Counted from the stretch's first letter, positions 1-10,491 are shown. The stretch is 64,000 nt of DNA from JAHDFB01 sp965658745 (GCA_965658745.1 CBFHTK010000001.1:310001-374000), one strand, 5' to 3'. Numbers and translations are program-made. Notes: generated from the sequence alone by a model not told the origin.

Positions 1-378
1 GATTTTGAAAATGACTGTAATTGTCCAACATTCAGTAAACAAGGTGGATGGTTCCAAAAAGCTTTTTTTGTACAAGTTGCACCTGGTTATAGTATGAACT
101 GGCTTCAACATCTAGATCCATCTTCAGAAGGAAATGAAGTCAAGCACTTATTTGAATTGGGTATCGGAGCAGGATTCGATTTTGGTCTGTCGGACTTAAT
201 TACCATTAGTCCATATTTTAATTATGTTTGGACAAGTAATTTTGAATATGACTATCTTTCTTCAACAGAAGAAACTCTCAAATCAAATCTCCAGCATTTT
301 GTTGTCGGATTGAGATTAGGACTACGACCTGACTACGCTAGACCTCGGACAATGCGGAGAAGAAACTTGGGATACTAA
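1..378 (+). CDS. Outer-membrane beta-barrel protein, C-terminal part
   Basis: The reading frame is open from the first base of the window, so the 5' end lies outside it and the internal Met at base 94 is not the start. The visible 125 residues alternate aromatic and polar residues in strand-like stretches (for example FFVQVAPGYSMNW, ISPYFNYVW, HFVVGLRLGLR). This is the pattern of the last strands of a small OmpA-like or porin-family barrel. It ends in an Arg-rich tail (RPRTMRRRNLGY) instead of a terminal aromatic strand. No ligand can be inferred. It converges with mutS2 and I see no clear terminator in the 60-base gap. Confidence 0.6.
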   Translation, partial: DFENDCNCPTFSKQGGWFQKAFFVQVAPGYSMNWLQHLDPSSEGNEVKHLFELGIGAGFDFGLSDLITISPYFNYVWTSNFEYDYLSSTEETLKSNLQHFVVGLRLGLRPDYARPRTMRRRNLGY

Positions 379-438
379 CTAATCATATGTTTTGCCACTT
401 TCAAACACCGAAGGACTCCAGGAATTACCTACAGCGTC

Positions 439-2919
439 TTAAAGCTTGACGATTGTGACGCCTTCGCCTCCTGCTTCTTGTGGCGGATGATAAATTTCCT
501 TGAAATCTCTATACTCTTTGGCAATTCTGTATACCTCTTTTCGAAGAATTCCATTACCGATACCATGCACAACAACTAGTTCATGCGCATTCCCTAATAA
601 TCCTTTATCAAAAAATTCCTCAGTCATACGCGATGCATCCTGCTTACTCATCCCACGTAGATCAAGCTTTGTCAATGTCTGCTCGTTGTTCAACAGTTGA
701 GACTGCACAGATTTCGAACGCTTAATTTCAATTGGTTCCTTCGCAGGTTTAATATCAGCCAATTTTGCTTCAATTTTCATATGCCCAAACTGCACTTCAA
801 CTTTCTTCTTTCGAATCCAATTCACGGTTCCCACCTGTTCACCCATTCCTATTTTGACAAAATCCCCCTCCTTGATTTGGCTGAGATCAAAATTTGTATG
901 TTGATACATTTTGGTTTCTAAATCTGACATTTCTTCGTGAAGAACTTCTCGCGTTTGTCGCATTTCTGCAGCTAGTTCTTGAGCTTTTTCCAACTTCTTC
1001 TCTTCCTTTAACTCCCTTATCAAATTTTCGAAAACGCGATTTTTCTCGGCCGTATCACGCAAATCTGCTTCCCGTGCCTTGATCTTGACTTTCTTTCTAC
1101 GAATATCAAGCTCTTTATATAGCTGATTGTAAGTAGATATCAATCGCTCCAGTTCCTTTTCTTTCTTTTCAAGCGTCATTAGAGTTTGCTCAGTCTCAGC
1201 CTTTTCCCTTTGGAGATCGACCAGCAAATCCTCCACTTTCGTTGTCTTGTCTCCCGTTCTTTGACGGGCAAATTTCATTACTTGGGCTGGAATTCCTGAT
1301 TTATCTGCAATTTCAAAAGCAAAAGAACTACCAGGCTTACCTACCAACATTTCGTAGGATGGTACTAACTCAGCCTCATTAAAGACCATTGCTCCATTGA
1401 TAATACCTTTAGTTCGATATGCATAGATCTTCAAGTTACTATAGTGCGTCGTTACTACTCCAAAAACACCTGCTTGATTGAAACTTTTGAGCATAGACTC
1501 AGCCAACGCTCCTCCAAATTTTGGATCTGTACCACTTCCAAACTCATCAATTACTAAAAGTGTGTTTTGATCAGCCACCTCTAATGCTTCTGACATGATT
1601 TTCAACCTAGAACTGTAGGTGGACAAATCATTCTCAATACTTTGCTGATCTCCAATATCAGCAATAAATTTCTTGAAGAATCCAGGTTTAGAATCTTCAT
1701 GCACTGGCACTGGAATTGCACATTGTACCATCGTCTGAAGTAAAACCACAGATTTCATTAGTATAGACTTACCTCCTGCATTGGGACCACTTAACAATAG
1801 AATTCTATTCTTACCCTTCAATTCTAGATCAAAAGGAACTGTCTCTTTCTCTTGCTCTTCATTTTTTAATTTCAAGAGAGGATGATAAGCTTCCTTAAAG
1901 TTCACATTGGGTCTTCCATCAAGAAGTGGAAAAGAGCCATTTATTTTTCGCGCCCATTTAGCTCTTGCTCCTATTATATCAAGTTGTACGATAAGCTTAT
2001 GATATGAGGATATATAATCAATGTATCCTCTTAAATCCGTGCACAGTTGACGAATAATTCGATTTATTTCTGTTTTCTGGTCGCTTTCTAGTTTAAACAA
2101 GTCTGTGTTCAACCTTATAACTGCTTCTGGTTCTAAGAAAACAGTTTTACCAGTTGCAGACTCATCATGAATGACACCTCCTACCTGCCGTTTGTGTTCA
2201 GCAGGCACTGATAGTACCCGACGACCATTCCGATAAGACTCTGCACTATCCTTGAGCATATTACGCTCCTTATAATATTTGACAACCTGATCAAATTCTT
2301 TGTCAAGTTCTCTGATTTTGGAAGCGATATTCTTGGTAATCTTCTGTAATTCGGGAGAAGCATTTGGTCTGACGTTACCTTCTTCATCCAACACCTTATT
2401 TATTAAGCTAACAAGAGCAGGATCAAAAATCACTCGATCAGATAAAGATTTCAGATCGTAATATTCATCGTGCTCATTAAAGAATAACACAAGTTCGTGT
2501 CCTAGTCTTATAGAGGCATTGATGCGAAAAATTGACTCGATATCGAGCATGTAATTCTCCTTCGAGAGTAGAAATAGATCATTGGAAATGTTATAATACT
2601 CTCTATTTGGAATTCCAAATTCAGCAGAAAATGATTCGAAATAGCTCGATGACTTTCTGAATTCCTGATTTATAGCCTTTGCTGAAGTATAAAAATCAAG
2701 TTGTCGGTAATACGCCTTACCCTGCTCACCTTTACAAAGGTCAACCAGCATTTCCCTTATTTTATTGAACTCTACCTTCGCAAAGAAGTCCTGGGGTATC
2801 ATTGAAGGACGCGGTCTCTTTCTGGATGAGTTTTTGGATTTTACTTGCTTTTGATCTTGCAGCTCTTCGATTGACATGTGATTATTGTAGTTCTTTTCAA
2901 TTGCAATAGCAGTTACCAT
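439..2919 (-). CDS. mutS2: Endonuclease MutS2
   Basis: MutS2 is a MutS-family ATPase without the mismatch-recognition domain. The family is linked to suppression of homologous recombination and to rescue of collided ribosomes. The 826-residue protein has the full architecture: core/lever region, Walker A GPNAGGKS near residue 378, Walker B LLVIDEFGSGTDP near 456, a charged coiled coil at about 590-690, and a C-terminal Smr domain from about 750 with LDLRG and HGIGNG. Length is usual for the family. A perfect TAnnTTTG box ends 7 bases before the first ATG, so the mRNA would be nearly leaderless. Met15 (base 2877) is the alternative start. The product assignment is secure. Confidence 0.95.
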   Translation of the reverse strand: MVTAIAIEKNYNNHMSIEELQDQKQVKSKNSSRKRPRPSMIPQDFFAKVEFNKIREMLVDLCKGEQGKAYYRQLDFYTSAKAINQEFRKSSSYFESFSAEFGIPNREYYNISNDLFLLSKENYMLDIESIFRINASIRLGHELVLFFNEHDEYYDLKSLSDRVIFDPALVSLINKVLDEEGNVRPNASPELQKITKNIASKIRELDKEFDQVVKYYKERNMLKDSAESYRNGRRVLSVPAEHKRQVGGVIHDESATGKTVFLEPEAVIRLNTDLFKLESDQKTEINRIIRQLCTDLRGYIDYISSYHKLIVQLDIIGARAKWARKINGSFPLLDGRPNVNFKEAYHPLLKLKNEEQEKETVPFDLELKGKNRILLLSGPNAGGKSILMKSVVLLQTMVQCAIPVPVHEDSKPGFFKKFIADIGDQQSIENDLSTYSSRLKIMSEALEVADQNTLLVIDEFGSGTDPKFGGALAESMLKSFNQAGVFGVVTTHYSNLKIYAYRTKGIINGAMVFNEAELVPSYEMLVGKPGSSFAFEIADKSGIPAQVMKFARQRTGDKTTKVEDLLVDLQREKAETEQTLMTLEKKEKELERLISTYNQLYKELDIRRKKVKIKAREADLRDTAEKNRVFENLIRELKEEKKLEKAQELAAEMRQTREVLHEEMSDLETKMYQHTNFDLSQIKEGDFVKIGMGEQVGTVNWIRKKKVEVQFGHMKIEAKLADIKPAKEPIEIKRSKSVQSQLLNNEQTLTKLDLRGMSKQDASRMTEEFFDKGLLGNAHELVVVHGIGNGILRKEVYRIAKEYRDFKEIYHPPQEAGGEGVTIVKL

Positions 2920-2926
2920 GCTACAG

Positions 2927-2934
2927 CAAAATTA
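2927..2934 (-). promoter_or_regulatory. -7 promoter box of mutS2
   Basis: On the minus strand this reads TAATTTTG, a perfect match to the Bacteroidota -7 consensus TAnnTTTG. The mutS2 ATG follows after 7 bases, so transcription would start at or next to the start codon. A clear -33 TTTG element was not identified. Confidence 0.5.
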
Positions 2935-3077
2935 CAACACTGATAACGATCTGCGTGTGGAATTAGTTTATCATTATCACCAATTCATGCTTAGAAGGGT
3001 TCCGCTTTGTAAACAATAAGGTTAATTAAGTACGAGCTAGTTATATATGACTTTACAGATAATCTCTTAAAACATGC

Positions 3078-6000
3078 CTATTCTTGAAGTTGGTCTTCTG
3101 CATCCATGTCTTCAGCTTCCTTTGCTATTTTAGAAAATGACTTCCTAAGATCTTTGAAATTAGCAAACTCTCTTCTTACATACAGACCAGCGCCAATTCT
3201 CTGACGTCTGCCATCTACGGCATTACGGTCTGTTCTTCCATAAATCCGAATTTTAATCTTTTTATCTCGTGTAATGAAGTAGTCTAGAATAAAGTCACCA
3301 GCTGCATAGGGATCAGTTTGATCTGAAGCAGTTAAGTAGTCACCTCCTAGAATAATATCAAACTTGTCACTGTTGAACTTCGGATTTACCGTTACTCCAT
3401 AGGTCGAAGAGTTTGTATTATCACCGAATCCAAAGCGGTTATCAAGCCTCACATCAACATCTACGTCATAAATCAATCCATTTTCATCCAATACGGACTC
3501 TAGCAACGAGGAAACATAGGCTGACAACTGAGCACTCACTAATTCACTAAAAATTACATTTGCGGCACTTGAGCCTAAATCGTTATCACCAAATCCTGTT
3601 ATCGGATTGTTGTAAGGTAGGAAGTTATTGAAGATAAGTAATCCAAAAACCTGGTTGTTTAGCCCCAAGGGGTCTGCTTCTAGTATTGTCAATTTATTCT
3701 CAGCAATGGATCGCAACTCGCCTGTTAAATTAGGAAAATCAATATCAAACTTAATGGTTGGATTAAGTAAGCGATCGATGAGATTAACTGTAAGCTTAAC
3801 ATCCTGATCTTCAGACGCTCTAGCACTCAACTCCTCATTACTTCCAAGAAATTCAGTTAGAAACACATTTAGAGGAACGCGTAATGTTCTATAATCAGCG
3901 GCAATTTTTATCTGTGCATCAAGGGGGTCTCCGTCCCACACAACTTGACCTCCTTGTCGGATACTAAACTCTTTTTTAATGAAATTTTGGAGAGCAAAAT
4001 CATATTGTCCTTTATCTACATTATAGGAACCATACATGTTAATATTTCCATTGGGCGATAGGAATAATTGTATATCACCCGAACCTCGTCCTGCTAGCTT
4101 ATGGCCTGTTATGGGATCAAATAAGATAGTCATCTCAGCATCAGGTGTGACAGTCAAATTCATCTCAAGCTCTAGCCCCACATAAGTACTTTTCTTATTG
4201 TCTACTTTGTCAGACTTGTAACCTTCTAGAAATTTCTCTCGATCAACAATCGGGATAAAGCTTTGATCTCGCGTGCTGTTAACATATACTACCGGTAAGG
4301 TCATTCTAGTATCTTTACCCGTTGTAGCTTGAATCTTTATAGTCATATTACTAAAAGGCCCAAGAAAATCTACACTTGCCTCTCCTAGACCAAGACCATA
4401 GTACGACGGATTTATCTTCTCATCAGTATCAATTAAAATAAACTTCTCAGAACTTATATTTACATCCAACCCTAAATTCCTGAAATTATCATGAGTCAAA
4501 CCTCCTTTCACCAAGGCTAATTGCTCTCGCGTATCACGTAAATATCCTCCTGTAAAATCGATAAATCCCTTAGAGATTTTAAACTTTGCCTCTTCGAAAG
4601 AATACTCTGTTCCTAAGTAATTGACTCGAGTAAACCCATCACGAACTTCTCCCCTTCCAGTAGTATTCATATCATAGATAGGGCCATCGATATGCATTTT
4701 GCCGTAAACTGTACCTTGCGTATTTTCGATATTTCCTTTTAAGAAGTTTTCAAGGAACAATAATTTGAACCCAGAAACTACCAAATCAGCTTCAACATCT
4801 TTCGTTAATAGGCTGTAGGTACCATTTAAGTTCACATCCTCACTGTAATGATCGAGGGTAACATCAAAACCAATAGATTTGGCTTTCAAATCTGTTTCGG
4901 CATCTATGGTCACAGTTCCCATTGGCTGTTCATTGACCATCATATTCTCAATCTTGCTCTTTACATAAAGACCAGATAGCTTGAAAATATCTTCGAACGC
5001 AATCGTTGCATTAACGTCCCCATTTAGGATAAAATCATCCTTATTAATCCACTTATTAACTAAAAAAAGCTGAATTTCCTTGAGTTCCGTTTCAATCCCA
5101 CTGTTATCATTAATAGATTTAAGTTTGATACTTCTATAATTGTCCGATAAGACAAAGTTTTCAACATTAATGTAATTATTCCCTACACTGGCTTCATTCT
5201 GATCCAATAATCTCCATTTATCCCCTAAAAGATCAAACTGCAGCTGACTAAAATTGGCCACAAATACCGAATCTTCTGGAAAAACTCTACCACTCACAAT
5301 AACATTACTTATTGAGTCTAAAATTTCTTGGGTTGTCACCCCAAAATACAAGGTATCACGCTCTAGGTTACCTTCTATATCTACGGCGGCTAGTGGAAAC
5401 TGTTTCAAATATCCACTATCCACTTTTGCCTCAAAGTGACCTTTACTTTCTTCGATATCAAAGTTTACATTCAGACCGTATGTATGGAACTGATCATATA
5501 AGGCGTCAGCTGTGTTTAAGTCAAACTTAAAATCATTCTGTCTGTAATCAATCGAACCTTTCATTGAAATGTCTTCCAGCTTTGCCTCTTTACTTGTGAA
5601 AAAACTAAGCACGTCTCCACCATCGATAAGATTTACCTCAAAATTTGCTATTACTTCATTGGCTGGAATATTACCTGTGTACTTTATTTTCTTTCCTAAT
5701 GAAGGAAAATTCAGCTTTATCATTGCTATTGCTGCATCTGGTAATTCCGACAAGTTATATTCACCAGTAATTTCCGCGTTTCCAACATCACTATCAACAA
5801 AAATAGATCGTTGAACTTGATTGCTTAAGGTAGAGGCAATTGCCAAGTGTCCGAAATCTAGCGTATCGTTTTCACGTACAATTTGAATTCTATTTCCTAA
5901 CGCAGAACCAATAATATTATCAATCGATGAACCTTTAAGTTTGATATCTAGTAAACCTTCTATGTGTGTTATATCCTTTGATAAATTCAACGCCTGTAGG

Positions 6001-7946
6001 TCTATCGACTCAACATCCGCCTTAAAATCATAGAGCGGCATTTCCTCTTTAAAGTTGATGTTTCCCAAGAAGTCAAATCGAATATTTTCATCGTTCATCT
6101 GTAACTTACCATCAAATAAATTCCTCTCCAATGTTGCATCAATAATTCCCCTATACTTATAATTTCGGAAGTCAAAAGCAATAATTTCTCCGCCAAGTTC
6201 AGCATACGCGGTAGACAATTCAAGTCCCTTGCCGTTGGTGACATTTGCTGATAAACTTAGCTTGTCAAAATCAGAATTATTTGACCAAGTAGCCAAATCA
6301 AAATCAAAGAGATTGACTTTTCCTGAGTATCTAGCATTTTGACTCCCTTCCTTTAAGTCCAACCGCATATCAACATCAGCTCGACCTAGATCTGTCAACA
6401 GCTCGCCATATGCCACAAAATCCTGATAGTATCCATCAAAGCGGCCATTAAAATCAATCGAATTTAGCTTGTAAAAATTAGCAGGCACAGTAAATCCAGG
6501 GATCAACTTATTTAATGTTGTTATATCGGTTTGGAGTCTGTTAACTGTGACATTTAAAAGTGATTCATCAGGATTTGTTAAATCACGTGCAATGAAATTT
6601 CCCCTGATATTAAGATTGTCCGCTATTATTAATGAAAGATCCCTAGCGTTCAATTGATTAACGCGACCAGTAATGCGAGAAGAAAGAATAATTTTCTCAT
6701 TTATGTTTTCTGTCACGAATCTATTATTTCGTAGTTTGGGTGCAAAGAAAACAAGATCCTTTAGTGATATTACGGACTTTTCTACCCTAGCTTCCATGAT
6801 CACTTTATCTACAAACTCCCTAAAGTCGCTAATTTTTCTGTACTTGAAAATTACTTCATTTCCCAAAGTACTTCTTCCTGTATCAAGAGTGAACCCCTCT
6901 ATACCAGATCTTCTTTTATTGACAAAAACTCGTTCTGCCTCGAAAGTCTCGATACTGAAACCTTTCGAAACTAGCGACAACTGATTCACCTTTCCCTCAA
7001 GATAGTAAGGTTCTGTGACATTGAAATTCTCTAAATCTGCCTCCACTACCTTATATTCTTGCCGATAAGGATCAAAGGCCGCCTCAATAGCAGGATATTT
7101 TGGTTCGTATCTTAAGTCATTGAATTTGATATCTAAGTTTTGAAGATCACCTTCTTTCAATTTTAAGACAAACGATTTTGGATCCGAACTTTCCCGCTCT
7201 GGCAAAGGTTTCTCTAGTTCTTGATTCTGATATCTATCTATTACTAAATTTGAATCTTCAATCCTTAATTGATTTGCGATGAAATGAAGATTAATAATAT
7301 CAAACGTATCAAACTCCATCATGAAATCTCCCAAAAACCCTTGTTGGGTCTGTCCAGCCAGTGAGTCAACGTACTTATAATGAATATTGGAAAGGTTAAT
7401 CTCATTCAAAGTAAGCTCAAAAGGTTTAGCTTTTCTTTGAGGATTTAAGATAATTGTGTCTTGGTAGGAACGTACGGTATCGATTTGGTAGGGGTCATAT
7501 GTCCTATTCAAAAGTCTTTGCAGATTATTAAGTGGGTCTTTATTGGTCCTTTTCAGATTTAGGTAGCCGTTCTCAAGATTGAGATTATTTACATTGAAAT
7601 CCTTGTAGTAAAAAGACCGCAAAGAATTATAAAACCCTGAGTATAAAGATCCCGCATAAATCAAGGTATCTCCACTTAGGTCTTCCATGTAAAACTCCTC
7701 AACTTCAACTCCCTTAAATAGATTCACATCTACACTACCGATTGTTACTTCAGTTTGATATTTTTCAGCAATCAAACTAGTAGCTTTTTCAGCAAGATAT
7801 TGCTGAACTGCAGGTATTCTAAGCAGGAAGAAAATCAATATAAACAGTGAAATGAACACAGCGAGTGATATCCATGCTGTCCTAAGTGGCCGCATGACAC
7901 GCTTAATCAAGCGCTTCTTATCAAATTCTGTTGATTGATCTTCCAA
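3078..7946 (-). CDS. Translocation and assembly module TamB-like protein (DUF490)
   Basis: A 1622-residue protein with a basic N-terminus, one transmembrane segment at about residues 27-47, then an AsmA/TamB-like start (AEKATSLIAEKYQTEVTIGS). A very long stretch of short amphipathic beta-strands follows, and a DUF490-type C-terminal region carries GRGSGDIQL, MYGSYNVDKGQYDF and LFFNNFLP-like strands. TamB-family proteins are inner-membrane anchored and span the periplasm as a hydrophobic beta-groove, assisting outer-membrane protein insertion or lipid transport. Bacteroidota versions are typically this long. The gene stands alone, 158 bases upstream of mutS2 on the same strand. No TamA-like partner is visible in the window. 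Confidence 0.88.
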   Translation of the reverse strand: MEDQSTEFDKKRLIKRVMRPLRTAWISLAVFISLFILIFFLLRIPAVQQYLAEKATSLIAEKYQTEVTIGSVDVNLFKGVEVEEFYMEDLSGDTLIYAGSLYSGFYNSLRSFYYKDFNVNNLNLENGYLNLKRTNKDPLNNLQRLLNRTYDPYQIDTVRSYQDTIILNPQRKAKPFELTLNEINLSNIHYKYVDSLAGQTQQGFLGDFMMEFDTFDIINLHFIANQLRIEDSNLVIDRYQNQELEKPLPERESSDPKSFVLKLKEGDLQNLDIKFNDLRYEPKYPAIEAAFDPYRQEYKVVEADLENFNVTEPYYLEGKVNQLSLVSKGFSIETFEAERVFVNKRRSGIEGFTLDTGRSTLGNEVIFKYRKISDFREFVDKVIMEARVEKSVISLKDLVFFAPKLRNNRFVTENINEKIILSSRITGRVNQLNARDLSLIIADNLNIRGNFIARDLTNPDESLLNVTVNRLQTDITTLNKLIPGFTVPANFYKLNSIDFNGRFDGYYQDFVAYGELLTDLGRADVDMRLDLKEGSQNARYSGKVNLFDFDLATWSNNSDFDKLSLSANVTNGKGLELSTAYAELGGEIIAFDFRNYKYRGIIDATLERNLFDGKLQMNDENIRFDFLGNINFKEEMPLYDFKADVESIDLQALNLSKDITHIEGLLDIKLKGSSIDNIIGSALGNRIQIVRENDTLDFGHLAIASTLSNQVQRSIFVDSDVGNAEITGEYNLSELPDAAIAMIKLNFPSLGKKIKYTGNIPANEVIANFEVNLIDGGDVLSFFTSKEAKLEDISMKGSIDYRQNDFKFDLNTADALYDQFHTYGLNVNFDIEESKGHFEAKVDSGYLKQFPLAAVDIEGNLERDTLYFGVTTQEILDSISNVIVSGRVFPEDSVFVANFSQLQFDLLGDKWRLLDQNEASVGNNYINVENFVLSDNYRSIKLKSINDNSGIETELKEIQLFLVNKWINKDDFILNGDVNATIAFEDIFKLSGLYVKSKIENMMVNEQPMGTVTIDAETDLKAKSIGFDVTLDHYSEDVNLNGTYSLLTKDVEADLVVSGFKLLFLENFLKGNIENTQGTVYGKMHIDGPIYDMNTTGRGEVRDGFTRVNYLGTEYSFEEAKFKISKGFIDFTGGYLRDTREQLALVKGGLTHDNFRNLGLDVNISSEKFILIDTDEKINPSYYGLGLGEASVDFLGPFSNMTIKIQATTGKDTRMTLPVVYVNSTRDQSFIPIVDREKFLEGYKSDKVDNKKSTYVGLELEMNLTVTPDAEMTILFDPITGHKLAGRGSGDIQLFLSPNGNINMYGSYNVDKGQYDFALQNFIKKEFSIRQGGQVVWDGDPLDAQIKIAADYRTLRVPLNVFLTEFLGSNEELSARASEDQDVKLTVNLIDRLLNPTIKFDIDFPNLTGELRSIAENKLTILEADPLGLNNQVFGLLIFNNFLPYNNPITGFGDNDLGSSAANVIFSELVSAQLSAYVSSLLESVLDENGLIYDVDVDVRLDNRFGFGDNTNSSTYGVTVNPKFNSDKFDIILGGDYLTASDQTDPYAAGDFILDYFITRDKKIKIRIYGRTDRNAVDGRRQRIGAGLYVRREFANFKDLRKSFSKIAKEAEDMDAEDQLQE

Positions 7947-8077
7947 TAATTAATTATTACTCTTAATGATAAAACGTTTGAGTTTCATAAAAAGTCAGGT
8001 CATTCTAGATTTAACCACAAATTAACGCCCTTCCTCACTAAGTCACCTCTTTTGGACACCAATTATCTCTTTTTGGA

Positions 8078-8914
8078 TCAGTTTTTCTCCATATTTAAAT
8101 ATTCAGCAAGCTTCAAAACCTCTTTAGCCTCTTTAACATCATGGACTCTGAGAATTTTGACTCCTTGCTGCAAAGCGATAATATGCAACGCTGTAGTTCC
8201 ATTCAAAGCCTTTTGGGGACCACCCCCAATCACTTTGTAAATCATAGACTTCCTACTTATGCCAGCTAATATTGGTTTATCAAAAATCCTTAAGACTCCC
8301 AAATGATTCAAAACTTCGTAATTCTGCTCTAGAGTCTTAGAAAAACCAAAACCAGGATCAAGGATCACGTCAGATATACCAGCTTGCTCTGCATCTGAGA
8401 TTCTCTGCTTGAAATACTTCAACAGCTCCATAGAAACAGTCGGTTCATAATCCGTTTTTTGTTGCATCGTTTCTGGAGTGCCTCGCATGTGCATCATTAC
8501 GTAACTTGCACGAGATTGCCCGACAGTAGTCAACATTTGGGAATCATGCTGTCCTCCTGATATATCATTTATAATTCCGACTCCCATTTCAATTGCTCTT
8601 CTAGCAATATCGGCATGCACTGTGTCAACTGATACAATCTGATTTGAATGTGAACTCGCCAAATACTCCAGTGCTGGCTCTACCCTATTCCATTCCTCCT
8701 CGACACTTGTAATCTCAGCTCCCGGACGCGAGCTCATTCCTCCAACGTCAATAATATCTGCTCCTTCTTCTATGCACTTATCGATATGATTAGTGAGCTC
8801 GTCAATTTTTTGGTACTGACTTCCGTCAAAAAAAGAATCTGGAGTGACATTAAGAATTGCCATTATTTTTGGAGAGTCAAGCTCCAAAAGCTTTTCATTA
8901 CAGTTAATTATCAT
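8078..8914 (-). CDS. folP: Dihydropteroate synthase
   Basis: The enzyme condenses 6-hydroxymethyl-dihydropterin diphosphate with p-aminobenzoate to make dihydropteroate in folate synthesis. Visible signatures are IMAILNVTPDSFFDG near the N-terminus, ADIIDVGGMSSRPGA (second DHPS signature), ILDPGFGFSKT, and the C-terminal RVHDV. I prefer the Met at base 8914 (MIINCNEKLLEL), because family members begin roughly there. The reading frame continues to an ATG at 8947 that would add 11 residues. It is a stand-alone gene divergent from the M23 peptidase. The C-terminus (AEYLNMEKN) is normal. Confidence 0.95.
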   Translation of the reverse strand: MIINCNEKLLELDSPKIMAILNVTPDSFFDGSQYQKIDELTNHIDKCIEEGADIIDVGGMSSRPGAEITSVEEEWNRVEPALEYLASSHSNQIVSVDTVHADIARRAIEMGVGIINDISGGQHDSQMLTTVGQSRASYVMMHMRGTPETMQQKTDYEPTVSMELLKYFKQRISDAEQAGISDVILDPGFGFSKTLEQNYEVLNHLGVLRIFDKPILAGISRKSMIYKVIGGGPQKALNGTTALHIIALQQGVKILRVHDVKEAKEVLKLAEYLNMEKN

Positions 8915-9037
8915 ATAGTAAACATTAGTAATATTTAAAGTTGTCATTTTTAATTAGATATGAAAAGAAATGCAACTATTTTTTTGTCAAATAATCACCA
9001 TTATAGTTTGCAAAGGAAGTCAATTTCCATATATTCG

Positions 9038-9045
9038 TACCTTTG
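9038..9045 (+). promoter_or_regulatory. -7 promoter box of the M23 peptidase gene
   Basis: TACCTTTG matches TAnnTTTG exactly. It lies about 120 bases upstream of the GTG start of the M23 peptidase, in the divergent gap with folP. No convincing -33 element was seen. Confidence 0.4.
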
Positions 9046-9166
9046 ATGGTGACTCAGCATAATTTTTGGGAAATTAACCATATTTCTTGATATTAGTCAA
9101 ACTAAAGGTTGAATCTCCTGTTTGCGATGTTGGTTTTGATAACAGCAGTTTTTGAATTAAGAATAA

Positions 9167-10456
9167 GTGAAAAAGAATAAAAAAAAGAGCGCAGCTTATG
9201 CTATCACAGCAGCTCTTACACTTTCAGCCTGTTTTGCACTTTATCAACTAAATCGTCATGATGATTTAGCAAACACTAGGCAAGAAGAGTCGCTCATAGA
9301 AGAGCCAATCAAAAAATACGGCTACGATATTGACCTTTACAAAATCGAAGAAAGAACGATCGAGAAAAATCAGTTTCTATCAGAAATATTAACTGATGCA
9401 GGAGTCAACTACAGTGACATCCATAATCTCGCTGAAAACAGCAAAGAAGTATTTGATGTAAGAAACTTGAGAGCTGGAAAGAAATATGCAATAGTAAGAG
9501 ATTCTTGCCTTTCGCCTGTAGCACTTGTATACGTTCCCTCTGTCTATAAATACGTCAAGTATAATCTTAAAAATAGGCTTAATGCGGAGATTGTTGAGAA
9601 ACCAATAGAGACTTGCATCGAAAGTGGGTCAGGAACTCTTAACTCTTCCTTGTGGAATACCATGATAGACAATAACATGCCTCCTGCTTTGATAAGTAAG
9701 ATGGAAGATGCACTTGCATGGTCGATTGATTTTTATCATACGCAAGTAGACGACGAATACCGATTGATTTATGAACGTGAATATATTGATGGAGAGGCTG
9801 TCGGTGTTGGTAAATTACTAGGAGCATACTACAAGAATTATGATAATGAGTACTATGCTGTATATTACGATCATGAGCACTATAGTGGATATTACGACTT
9901 AGAAGGTCGCCCAACAAAAAAAGCGTTTTTGAAGGCTCCTGTCAAATTTTCACGCATATCCTCGAAATTTAGTTTGAGTAGATTTCATCCCGTTTTGAAA
10001 AGAAGGAAAGCACATTTTGGTACTGACTATGCTGCTGCTTACGGTACACCAATATTTTCAGTAGCCAATGGTGTTGTAACACGTGTTTCATATACGAAAG
10101 GGAATGGACGATTTGTAAAAATAAAACATGACAAAACTTACCAGACTCAGTACCTACATATGTCTAGGTTCGCTGAAGGTATCAAAGTTGGAATGCAAGT
10201 CAAGCAAGGTCAAACGATAGGTTACATTGGCTCTTCTGGACTTGCAACAGGCCCTCATGTTTGTTTTAGGTTTTGGAAAAATGGAAAACAAGTAAATCAT
10301 TTGAAAGAAAACTTCCCGCCTGCAGAACCAATGCCTGAAGATGAGTTAGATGCCTTTTTTACTTATCGTGATAAGATGATTAACTTACTTGATCGAGTAT
10401 GTAATACGCCAGTTTCTATCACTACTGATAGTGAAAGTGAAAGTTCTGAACCATAG
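9167..10456 (+). CDS. M23 family metallopeptidase (LytM domain)
   Basis: A peptidoglycan DD-endopeptidase-type protein acting in the cell envelope. The start is GTG (no nearby ATG), followed by a lysine-rich N-terminus and a single hydrophobic segment (about residues 8-26) that works as signal or anchor. Residues 60-250 form an extended Tyr-rich region with no recognised fold. The LytM domain begins near residue 265: zinc ligands His283 and Asp287 (HFGTD) and catalytic His331 (QYLHM). The final motif is GPHVC, with His364 and Cys366, where the usual motif is HxH. Cys may replace His as the third zinc ligand. The 429-residue length and OapA-like architecture resemble other Bacteroidota M23 proteins. 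Confidence 0.88.
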   Translation: MKKNKKKSAAYAITAALTLSACFALYQLNRHDDLANTRQEESLIEEPIKKYGYDIDLYKIEERTIEKNQFLSEILTDAGVNYSDIHNLAENSKEVFDVRNLRAGKKYAIVRDSCLSPVALVYVPSVYKYVKYNLKNRLNAEIVEKPIETCIESGSGTLNSSLWNTMIDNNMPPALISKMEDALAWSIDFYHTQVDDEYRLIYEREYIDGEAVGVGKLLGAYYKNYDNEYYAVYYDHEHYSGYYDLEGRPTKKAFLKAPVKFSRISSKFSLSRFHPVLKRRKAHFGTDYAAAYGTPIFSVANGVVTRVSYTKGNGRFVKIKHDKTYQTQYLHMSRFAEGIKVGMQVKQGQTIGYIGSSGLATGPHVCFRFWKNGKQVNHLKENFPPAEPMPEDELDAFFTYRDKMINLLDRVCNTPVSITTDSESESSEP

Positions 10457-10491
10457 TAGAAGGTACTATAAGACCACTTTGCAATTCTCGA

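Noticed and set aside
6673..6984. 103-codon plus-strand frame inside the tamB-like gene
   Set aside because: Antisense shadow of a long coding gene with no independent signal.
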